NCBI RefSeq assembly: GCF_030269485.1
Contig: NZ_BSTL01000028.1
Coordinates: 1-64,000, forward strand
Reading direction: 5' to 3'
DNA from: Actinoplanes sp. NBRC 103695
GTDB taxonomy: Bacteria; Actinomycetota; Actinomycetes; Mycobacteriales; Micromonosporaceae
Length of the DNA: 64,000 bases
In this document: piece by piece, positions 38,117 through 45,325 of the stretch
Position numbering within the stretch: the stretch's first letter is position 1
How the letters are laid out: each line of letters opens with the position of its first letter
Notes under the pieces: model-generated
Told to the model about the DNA's origin: nothing
The model's input: the letters and a program-made list of their open reading frames with translations, nothing else
Database searches by the model: none
Made by a program: the position numbers and the translations under genes

Positions 38117-38181
38117 GCCCGCTCCTCAGCATCGGGCCCAGGCCACGACCTGGCGCGGCGGGAGCCCGGCGATGAGCCCGC
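38099..38181. repeat. Duplicated cheR/cheW junction, 24 bp, period 59
   Basis: 38099-38122 is repeated at 38158-38181 with 23 of 24 bases identical. Each copy carries an ATGA stop-start overlap. Confidence 0.85.
38113..38175 (+). CDS. Minicistron between cheR and second cheW, 20 codons
   Basis: ATG 38113 overlaps the cheR stop (ATGA), and the TGA at 38173-38175 overlaps the ATG of the second cheW (ATGA). It encodes a 20-residue, Pro/Arg-rich peptide beginning MSPLLSIGPR. It arises from the 59-bp duplication of the junction. It may serve only to carry ribosomes from cheR to cheW; the peptide itself need not be functional. Confidence 0.5.
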   Translation: MSPLLSIGPRPRPGAAGARR

Positions 38182-38729
38182 GGACCGTGGTGGAGCAGCT
38201 GGGTGAGCTGCGGAAGGATTTCGACTCCTCGTTCGCCTCGCCGGCTCGGCGGCATGACGCGGAGCACGACGAACTGCTGGCGGTGCGCGCCGGCGGCCGG
38301 GCGTACGCGCTGCGGTTGTCGCAGACCTCCGGCCTGTGGCCGGACCGCCCGGTGACGCCGCTCCCCAGCCCGATCGCGGCCCTGCTCGGCGTGGCCGGTT
38401 TCAGCGGCGCGATCGTCCCGGTGTACGACCTGGCCGCCCTGCTCGGCCACCCGGTGCCGGACCGGCCGCGCTGGCTGGTGCTGACCGCCGGGTCGCCCGC
38501 GCTGGCGCTGGCGTTCCACAAGCTGGACGGGCACGTGCGCGTCCCGGCGAACACGATCGTCACCGAGGCGGCCGAGCATCCGCAGGGCTGCCTGCGCGGC
38601 ATGGTCCCGCTGGCGGGTGACACCCGCCCGATCGTCGACCTGCCCGCGGCCCGCGCGGCGGTGCACAGACTGACCGGCCACGAGGTGCCGGTGGACAAGC
38701 CGATGCAGCAAACCGAGGAGCAAGCATGA
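38172..38729 (+). CDS. cheW: CheW-like coupling protein, second copy
   Basis: Protein of 185 residues. After a helical start (TVVEQLGELRKDFDSSF) the CheW fold reads LLAVRAGGRAYALRLSQTSGL, LLGVAGFSGAIVPVYDLAALLG and GCLRGMVPLAGDTRPIVDL. Two different CheW proteins in one cluster are typical of Wsp-like systems. Start ATG 38172 overlaps the minicistron stop; its stop overlaps the receptor gene start. Adapter between receptor and kinase. Confidence 0.88.
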   Translation: MSPRTVVEQLGELRKDFDSSFASPARRHDAEHDELLAVRAGGRAYALRLSQTSGLWPDRPVTPLPSPIAALLGVAGFSGAIVPVYDLAALLGHPVPDRPRWLVLTAGSPALALAFHKLDGHVRVPANTIVTEAAEHPQGCLRGMVPLAGDTRPIVDLPAARAAVHRLTGHEVPVDKPMQQTEEQA

Positions 38730-40192
38730 TGGCCAACCGCACCTTCGGCAGCAAGCTGGCCGGTGGCTTCGCGCTGACCGCGCTGCTCACCCTGCTGATG
38801 GGCGCGGCCTCGGTGGGCGCGCTGACCGTCGTGGTGAACAGCAAGGACGGGGTGATCACCTCGGCGAGCGAGTCGCTGGTGGACGCCGAGCGGCTGAACA
38901 GCCTGATCGAGAGCCGGGTCAGCGACTACCGCGCCTTCATCCTGAACGGCAGGCCCGAGTACCTGAAGCTGACCAACGACGGCCGCACCCGGTTCCTCGA
39001 GCAGGTGGCGCGGCTGCGCGGGCGGCTGACCGACCCGGCCGAACTGCGCCTGCTCCAGGCGGTGTCCGACGCGGAGTCGGCGCACGCCGGCGCGCTGGCG
39101 CCGCTGATCCAGCGCCGGCAGGCGATGAAGGTCCTGGACCTCCCGAAGCTCCAGGGCTCGCCCGTCGGACCCGCCCGGGAGAAGCTGGAGCAGACGATCA
39201 CCGACCTGATCACCCGGGTACGCGCGGACGTCGAGAGTGCCCGGCGCGAGTCGTCGACGCGGGCCACCCAGGCGATCGTGTTGATCATCGTGCTCGGTGT
39301 GCTGGCGATCGCCTCGGCCATCGTGATCGCGGTCCGGCTGAACCGGGACCTGCGCCGCGAGGTGGGCAGCGCGGTCGGCCACATCCAGAGCTCGTCGGCG
39401 CAGCTGGAGGCGGCCGCCGCGCAGCAGGCGTCAGGCAGCCGCGATCAGGCCAACGCGATGAACGAGATCACCACGACGATCAGCGAGCTGCTGATCACCT
39501 CGCGGCAGATCGCGGACAACGCCAAACGGGTGTCGCAGATCGCCGAGGACACGGCGGGTGCGGCCGAGGCCGGCGACTCCACGATCGACCAGACCCGGCA
39601 GTCGATCCAGGCGATCCGTACGCAGGTCGATCTGATCGTCCAGCACATGCTGACGCTGGGCGAGAAGTCGCAGCAGATCGGCGGCGTGGTGGATCTGGTG
39701 TCGGAGCTGGCCGAGCAGACCAACATCCTGGCCATCAACGCCACCATCGAGGCGAGCGGCGCGGGCGAGTGGGGCCGCCGGTTCGCGGTGGTGGCCGAGG
39801 AGATCCGCAAGCTGGCCGACCGGACGCAGGGGTCGGCGAAGGAGATCCGGGCGCTCATCGACGACGTGCGCGGCGCCGTCAACACGACCGTGATGGCCAC
39901 CGAGATCGGCGCCAAGAGCGTGGACGCGGGCAGCCGGCAGTTCGACGACGCGACCAGTTCCTTCCGTCGCATCGCGCAGCTGGTGGCCACCACGAACGAC
40001 GCCACCCGGGAGATCGAGCTGTCCACCAAGCAGCAGTCCACGGCGGTGGAGCAGGTGAACGTCGCCGCCTCGGACACCGCCCGGGTGACCCGGGAGACCG
40101 AGGCGAGCGCGGTGCAGACCAGGCAGACCGCCTCGCATCTGTCCAATCTCTCCGGTGACCTGCTCCAGCTGGTCGGCACGGGCCGCGGCTGA
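38726..40192 (+). CDS. Methyl-accepting chemotaxis protein with external four-helix sensor
   Basis: Receptor of 488 residues. TM1 lies at about 9-33, an external helical CHASE3-like domain at about 38-180 and TM2 at 186-206. There is little HAMP-like sequence; the cytoplasmic helical hairpin has the conserved tip EQTNILAINATIEASGAGEW with GRRFAVVAEEIRKLADRT. The tip Ala-Ala-Arg usual in IEAARAGE is changed to IEASGAGE. Start ATG 38726 overlaps cheW; the TGA overlaps the cheA ATG by one base. It presumably sets the kinase activity of the array from a stimulus outside the cell. Confidence 0.93.
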   Translation: MMANRTFGSKLAGGFALTALLTLLMGAASVGALTVVVNSKDGVITSASESLVDAERLNSLIESRVSDYRAFILNGRPEYLKLTNDGRTRFLEQVARLRGRLTDPAELRLLQAVSDAESAHAGALAPLIQRRQAMKVLDLPKLQGSPVGPAREKLEQTITDLITRVRADVESARRESSTRATQAIVLIIVLGVLAIASAIVIAVRLNRDLRREVGSAVGHIQSSSAQLEAAAAQQASGSRDQANAMNEITTTISELLITSRQIADNAKRVSQIAEDTAGAAEAGDSTIDQTRQSIQAIRTQVDLIVQHMLTLGEKSQQIGGVVDLVSELAEQTNILAINATIEASGAGEWGRRFAVVAEEIRKLADRTQGSAKEIRALIDDVRGAVNTTVMATEIGAKSVDAGSRQFDDATSSFRRIAQLVATTNDATREIELSTKQQSTAVEQVNVAASDTARVTRETEASAVQTRQTASHLSNLSGDLLQLVGTGRG

Positions 40193-42231
40193 TGGCCGGT
40201 GACCCGCTCAAGTACTTCCGGGTCGAGGCCCGTGAGCTGATCGACCAGATCAGCGCGGGCGTGCTGAACCTCGACCAGGACCACGACCCGGAGGTGGTGG
40301 CCCAGCTGCTCCGGTACGCGCACACGCTCAAGGGCGCCGCGCGGGTGGTCCGGCAGCCGGAGATCGCCGAGCGGGCGCACGCCTTCGAGGAGGTGCTGGT
40401 CGACCACCGGGAGAGCGACTCGCCGCTGGCCGCCGACGAGATGCGCGAGCTGCTGCGCCTCAATGACGAGATCGAGCAGCGGGTGGCGGCGCTGGAACCC
40501 AAGGCGGCGCCCGCGCAGGCCCCGGCGGCCGCCCAGAAGGAGCAGCCCGTCGAGGTGGCGCCGGCCCGGGCGTCCAGCGGGGACGTGGACGACCTGCTGG
40601 ACGCGATCGGCGAGGCGCACACCCGGTTCGCGCCGCTGCGTACCGGCAGCAAGGGCCTCGAACGGCTGCACCGGGACGCGGAGGCGCTGGCCGACCGGCT
40701 GCGGGTGGAGCAGCCGGGCGCGTTGCAGGCCGCCCGGTCCGCGGCGCTGCGGCTGTCCGGCGAGTTCAGCCGGCTGTCCCGGCGGATGGCCGACGTGGTG
40801 GAACAGGTCGAGCGCGAGCTGGACGAGGTGCGTGGCCGGGCCGAACGCCTGCGCCTGGTGGCCGCGTCGAGCATCCTCACCGCGCTGCACCGGGCGGTCC
40901 GGGACGCCGCCGACTCGCAGGGCAAGCGGGTCCGGTTCGAGGGCCACGGCGGCGACCTGCGCATGGATCCGCACGTGCTGACCCTGGTCAGCGGCGCGTT
41001 CCTGCATGTGGTGCGCAACGCGGTGGCGCACGGCATCGAGGCCGCGGAGGCACGCACGGAGGCCGGCAAACCCGCGGAGGGCACGGTGGTCGTCGAGGTC
41101 GAGCGCCGGGGCCGCTTCGCGGCGTTCCGGTGTACGGACGACGGCCGCGGTTTCGATCTGACCGCCGTGCGCCGGACCGCCGAGGCGCGCGGCCTGCTCA
41201 TGCCCGGCAGCGCCGAACCGGACGAGCGCACGCTGATGGACCTGCTGATGCGCGGCGGGATCAGCACCTCGGCGACGGTCACCGACGTGTCCGGCCGCGG
41301 CATCGGCCTGGACGTCGCCCGGGACGTGGCCGACCAGCTCGGCGGCGACGTCACGGTCCGCACCGAGGCGGGCCGTGGCGCCACCGTGGAGCTGGTCGTG
41401 CCCCTCGCCCTGCTGTCGTTGCACGGGCTGGTCGTGGAGGCGGCGGGCACCGTGGCGACCGTGCCCCTGGACGCCGTGCGGACCTGCGTACGCCTGGATC
41501 CCGAACAGGCGGCCGCGGCGGCCGCGGCGGGCCGGATCGCGCACGACGGCCGCGCCCTGCCCTTCCTCCCGCTCGCCCGGTCGCTGTACGCCGGCACCGT
41601 CGTGCCGGACACGGCCGGACCCGGCGTCGCGGTGATCGTGACCGCCGACCAGGACGCGGTGGCGATCGGCGTGGACCGGCTGGCCGGCACGTCCACCCTG
41701 GTCGTGCGTCCGCTGCCGGACCTGGCCCCGGCGGCGCCGGTGATCGGCGGCGTGGCGATGGACCTGGACGGCAACCCCCGGCTGGTGCTGGACGCGCACG
41801 GCATGATCGCCGAGACCGGGCGGGGCGGCGGCACCGGCGGCTCCTCCCCCGCGGTGGCCGCGCGCCGCCTGCCGATCCTGGTGATCGACGACTCGCTGAC
41901 CACCCGGATGCTGGAGCGCAGCATCCTGGAGTCCGCCGGGTACGAGGTGGAGCTGGCCGCGTCCGGCGAGGAAGGCCTGGACAAGGCCCGCAGCCGCGAG
42001 TACGCGCTGTACCTCACCGACATCGACATGCCGGGCATCGACGGCTTCACCTTCGTCGCCGAGACCCGGGCCGACCCACAGCTCCAGCACGTCCCGGCGA
42101 TCCTGGTCAGTTCCCGGGCGAGCGCCGAGGACCGGCAGCGCGGCGCCGACGTGGGGGCCAGCGCGTACGTGGTCAAGGGCGAGTTCAACCAGGAAGACCT
42201 GCTCGCCCACATCGGACGGTTAGTGGCATGA
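40192..42231 (+). CDS. cheA: CheA histidine kinase with C-terminal receiver (CheA-REC)
   Basis: Hybrid kinase of 679 residues. HPt domain with His44 in AHTLKGAARVV, an Ala/Pro linker (about 100-125), a helical dimer region, HATPase with N box HVVRNAVAHGIEAAEA, G1 CTDDGRGFDL and G2 SGRGIGLDVARDVADQLGG, a CheW-like regulatory domain (LHGLVVEAAGTVATVPL) and a receiver from about 560 (LVIDDSLTTRMLE; phospho-acceptor in LTDIDMPGIDG; VVKGEF). This is the WspE/FrzE arrangement. It receives input from the MCP and two CheW proteins; its targets are probably its own receiver, CheB and the last gene product. Confidence 0.94.
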   Translation: MAGDPLKYFRVEARELIDQISAGVLNLDQDHDPEVVAQLLRYAHTLKGAARVVRQPEIAERAHAFEEVLVDHRESDSPLAADEMRELLRLNDEIEQRVAALEPKAAPAQAPAAAQKEQPVEVAPARASSGDVDDLLDAIGEAHTRFAPLRTGSKGLERLHRDAEALADRLRVEQPGALQAARSAALRLSGEFSRLSRRMADVVEQVERELDEVRGRAERLRLVAASSILTALHRAVRDAADSQGKRVRFEGHGGDLRMDPHVLTLVSGAFLHVVRNAVAHGIEAAEARTEAGKPAEGTVVVEVERRGRFAAFRCTDDGRGFDLTAVRRTAEARGLLMPGSAEPDERTLMDLLMRGGISTSATVTDVSGRGIGLDVARDVADQLGGDVTVRTEAGRGATVELVVPLALLSLHGLVVEAAGTVATVPLDAVRTCVRLDPEQAAAAAAAGRIAHDGRALPFLPLARSLYAGTVVPDTAGPGVAVIVTADQDAVAIGVDRLAGTSTLVVRPLPDLAPAAPVIGGVAMDLDGNPRLVLDAHGMIAETGRGGGTGGSSPAVAARRLPILVIDDSLTTRMLERSILESAGYEVELAASGEEGLDKARSREYALYLTDIDMPGIDGFTFVAETRADPQLQHVPAILVSSRASAEDRQRGADVGASAYVVKGEFNQEDLLAHIGRLVA

Positions 42232-42320
42232 CCGAGCGCACCGGGCGCGAGTGGCGCCGAAACAGTGACGGGCTGTCGGAGGGCCACGAGGGCATGCCGA
42301 AGACTGGCTCAGTCGCATGA
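42228..42320 (+). CDS. Minicistron between cheA and cheB, 30 codons
   Basis: ATG 42228 overlaps the cheA stop (ATGA), and the TGA at 42318-42320 overlaps the cheB ATG (ATGA). It encodes a hydrophilic 30-residue peptide beginning MTERTGREWRRN. Unlike the cheR/cheW minicistron, it does not derive from a visible duplication. Its exact double overlap suggests that it is translated, at least to couple cheB to cheA. Confidence 0.55.
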   Translation: MTERTGREWRRNSDGLSEGHEGMPKTGSVA

Positions 42321-43375
42321 TCCGGGTGCTGGTGGTGGAGGACTCGGCGACGATGCGGCACCACCTGCGCTCGGCGCTGGCCGGTGACCCGGAGCTGCAG
42401 GTGGTCGGCGAGGCGTTGGACGGCGGCCAGGCGGTGGAGATGTGCGGCCGGCTGCGCCCGGACGTGGTGACCATGGACATGATGCTGCCGACGATGACCG
42501 GGCTGGTGGCCACCGAGCACATCATGGCGGACTTCCCGACGCCCATCCTGGTGGTGTCGTCGGCGGACCGGCGGGAGCTGTACAGCACGTACAACGCGCT
42601 GGCCGCGGGGGCGGTGGACGTGCTGGAGAAGCCGCGCGGCGACGCCTCGGACGCCGGCTGGGAGCGGCGGCTGTGCCAGGCGGTCCGGCTGGTGTCCCGG
42701 ATCCGGGTGATCACCCATCCCCGGGCCCGGCTGGCCCGGCCGGCGCCGGTGTCGGCCACCCCGGCCCTCGAGCCGGTCCGCGCGGGCGAGCCTCAGGTGG
42801 TCGCGCTGGGCGCGTCCACCGGCGGGCCGGGCGCGCTCACCGACCTGCTGCGGGCGTTGCCGGCCGGATTCCGTACGCCGGTCCTCTGCGTCCAGCACAT
42901 CGCCGCGAGCGAGCCGTTCGCGGTGGCCTTCTCCGACTGGCTGGCCGACCAGACCGGGCGCGCGGTCAGCTACGCGGTGGACCGGACGCCGCTGCCGATG
43001 CTCAGCGGCCGGGTCGTGCTGGCCCCGCCGGACCGGCACCTGCTCGTCCGGGACGGCGCGGTCCGGGTCACCGACGGCGCGCCCCGGCACTCCTGCCGGC
43101 CCAGCGTGGACGTGCTGTTCGAGTCGGTGGCCGCCGAGTTCGGCGCGACCGCCGTGGGTTGCCTGCTGACCGGCATGGGCCGGGACGGCGCCGAGGGCCT
43201 GCTGCGGATGCGCGGGCGCGGCGCGGTCACCTTCGCTCAGGACGAGGCCAGTTCGGTGGTCTTCGGGATGCCCCGGGAGGCCGCGCTGCTCGGCGCGGCG
43301 TCCGCGATGCTGTCGCCGGTCAAGATGGCCGAGCGGCTGGCGGCGATGGTCCCGGCGAGCGGGGCACGGCGATGA
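42317..43375 (+). CDS. cheB: CheB receptor methylesterase/response regulator
   Basis: Protein of 352 residues. The receiver domain (LVVEDSATMRHHL; TMDMMLPTMTG; VVSSADRR; VLEKPRG) is joined by a linker to the methylesterase with Ser in LGASTGGPGAL, His in CVQHIAASEPFAVAF and Asp in TGMGRDGAEGLL. Removes methyl groups added by CheR and resets the receptor. Start ATG overlaps the minicistron stop; its stop overlaps the next gene (ATGA). Confidence 0.95.
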   Translation: MIRVLVVEDSATMRHHLRSALAGDPELQVVGEALDGGQAVEMCGRLRPDVVTMDMMLPTMTGLVATEHIMADFPTPILVVSSADRRELYSTYNALAAGAVDVLEKPRGDASDAGWERRLCQAVRLVSRIRVITHPRARLARPAPVSATPALEPVRAGEPQVVALGASTGGPGALTDLLRALPAGFRTPVLCVQHIAASEPFAVAFSDWLADQTGRAVSYAVDRTPLPMLSGRVVLAPPDRHLLVRDGAVRVTDGAPRHSCRPSVDVLFESVAAEFGATAVGCLLTGMGRDGAEGLLRMRGRGAVTFAQDEASSVVFGMPREAALLGAASAMLSPVKMAERLAAMVPASGARR

Positions 43376-45324
43376 CCGTGTCCACCGTCCTGATCGTGGA
43401 CGACAGCCTGACCGTGCGGATGGACCTGCACGAGGCGTTCGAGGCGGACGGCTTCGTCACGGTGCTGGCGGCCACCGGCGCGGAGGCCCGGTCCGCGTTC
43501 GCCGACGCGCACTTCCAGGTGGCGGTGCTGGATGTGCTGCTGCCCGACGCGGACGGCCTGGAGTTGTTGCGGGAGTTGCGGTCCCGGCCGGGGCGCGCGC
43601 AGGTGGTGACCGTCCTGTTGTCCACCGAGGCCGACGTGGCCGACCGGGTCCAGGGGCTGCGCACCGGCGCCGACGAGTACGTGGGCAAGCCGTACGACGC
43701 CGGCTACGTGGTGGCCCGGGTGCGCCAGCTGCTCAACGAGCAGTCGCCCGGCTCGGAGAATGCCCAGGTCACGGTGCTGGTGATCGACGACAGCATCACC
43801 TTCCGGGAGCAGCTGCGCGAGCTGCTCGTGCCGGAGGGGTACGCGGTGCTGACCGCGTCGTCCGGTGAGGACGGTCTGCGCCTGGCCGCGGACCGGCGGC
43901 CGCAGGCTTTGATCGTGGACGGCGTGATGCCCGGCATCGACGGCGCCACGGTGATCCGGCGGATCCGCCTGGACCCGGCCCTGCGGGACACGCCGTGCCT
44001 GCTGATGACGGCCGCCGACGACTACGCCACCGAGGTGCAGATGCTCGAGGCGGGGGCCGACGGCTTCATCCGCAAGCAGCAGGACCTCGCCGTGGTGATC
44101 GCGAAGCTGGCCGCGGTGCTGCGCCAGAGCACCGAGCAGCTGCCCATCGACCCGGCCGGCAGCCTGCACGGGCCCAGCAAGCTGCTCGCCCTGCACCCCG
44201 ACCGGAACGAACTGGCCCTGCTGATCGACGCGCTGCGCAGCGACGGCTACGACATCGCCGGGGCGGGCACCGCGACCGAGGCGCTGGCCCTGCTCGCCGC
44301 GCAGCCGGTCGACTGCATCGTGCTGGGCTACGACGGCGCCGAGGGGCGCGCCACCTGCCGGCAGATCAAGGAGGTACCACGGATCGGCGACACCCCGCTG
44401 GTGATGACCGGTTCGCGGGACGACTCGATCCTGGAGTGCCTGGCGGCGGGCGCGGACGACTACGTGCGCTCGTCGGACGGGCCGGAGGCGTTGCTGGCGC
44501 ACGTGCGTGCGCAGATCAGACGCAAGCAGAGCCACGACGAGAGCCGGCGCATCCGTGAGGAGCTCGCCCGGCGGGAACTGGCCGCGGCCGAGGAACGCGC
44601 CGCGCGGCAACTCGCCGAGACCCGCGCCGCGCTGGTCGAGGAGCTGGAGTGGCGCAACCGGGAGCTGGAGGCGTTCAGCGGGTCGGTGTCGCACGACCTG
44701 CGCGGCCCGCTGCAGATCATCTCCAGCTTCGCCGAGACGATCCTGGACGAGGACGACGGGCCGCTCGGCGATGAGGTGCGGCACCGGGTGCAGCGGATCC
44801 ACGCGGCCGCTAACCGGATGGCCGACCTGGTGGAGTCGCTGCTGATCCTGGCCCGGGCCAGCCGCGGCGACCTGCGCCGGGAGCTGTTCGACCTGACCGC
44901 CACCGCCTGGGAGGTGACCGCGGAGGTGCAGGCCCGTGACCCGGGCCGCAAGGTGGAGTTCCGGGTGGCCGAGGGTATGGCCGCGAACGCCGACGAGGGC
45001 CTGGTCCGGGTGATTCTGGAGAACCTGATCAACAACGCGGTCAAGTTCACCCGCAGGGTCGAGCACCCGGTGGTCGAGGTGGGCTGCGAGAACTCCCGTT
45101 TCTTCGTGCGGGACAACGGCGCCGGTTTCCCGGCGGGCAAGGCGGGCGAGTTGTTCCGGCCGTTCGCCCGGCTGCACTCCGCGGAGGATTTTCCGGGTAC
45201 GGGCATCGGCCTGACCACCGTGCATCGGGCGATCGAGCGGCATGGCGGCGAGATCTGGCCCGAGGGCGAGGACGGGCGGGGGGCGACCTTCTGGTTCACC
45301 CTCCCGCCCGCCGGACGCCGCTGA
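43372..45324 (+). CDS. Three-receiver histidine kinase, output gene of the chemosensory operon
   Basis: Protein of 650 residues. REC1 (1-122, DD at 10-11, phospho-Asp54, Lys107), REC2 (133-252, phospho-Asp183, but Arg-Lys-Gln at the Lys position) and REC3 (268-382), which is a pseudo-receiver: the acidic pair is replaced by His-Pro (274-275) and the acceptor position by Gly319. A coiled coil (about 385-435) leads to a HisKA domain with His441 in SVSHDLRGPL, then HATPase (LENLINNAVKFTR; VRDNGAGFP; FPGTGIGLTTV). No membrane segment. It takes the place held by the GGDEF regulator WspR in Wsp clusters. Probably phosphorylated by CheA; its own target is not encoded here. Confidence 0.9.
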   Translation: MTVSTVLIVDDSLTVRMDLHEAFEADGFVTVLAATGAEARSAFADAHFQVAVLDVLLPDADGLELLRELRSRPGRAQVVTVLLSTEADVADRVQGLRTGADEYVGKPYDAGYVVARVRQLLNEQSPGSENAQVTVLVIDDSITFREQLRELLVPEGYAVLTASSGEDGLRLAADRRPQALIVDGVMPGIDGATVIRRIRLDPALRDTPCLLMTAADDYATEVQMLEAGADGFIRKQQDLAVVIAKLAAVLRQSTEQLPIDPAGSLHGPSKLLALHPDRNELALLIDALRSDGYDIAGAGTATEALALLAAQPVDCIVLGYDGAEGRATCRQIKEVPRIGDTPLVMTGSRDDSILECLAAGADDYVRSSDGPEALLAHVRAQIRRKQSHDESRRIREELARRELAAAEERAARQLAETRAALVEELEWRNRELEAFSGSVSHDLRGPLQIISSFAETILDEDDGPLGDEVRHRVQRIHAAANRMADLVESLLILARASRGDLRRELFDLTATAWEVTAEVQARDPGRKVEFRVAEGMAANADEGLVRVILENLINNAVKFTRRVEHPVVEVGCENSRFFVRDNGAGFPAGKAGELFRPFARLHSAEDFPGTGIGLTTVHRAIERHGGEIWPEGEDGRGATFWFTLPPAGRR

Positions 45325-45325
45325 T

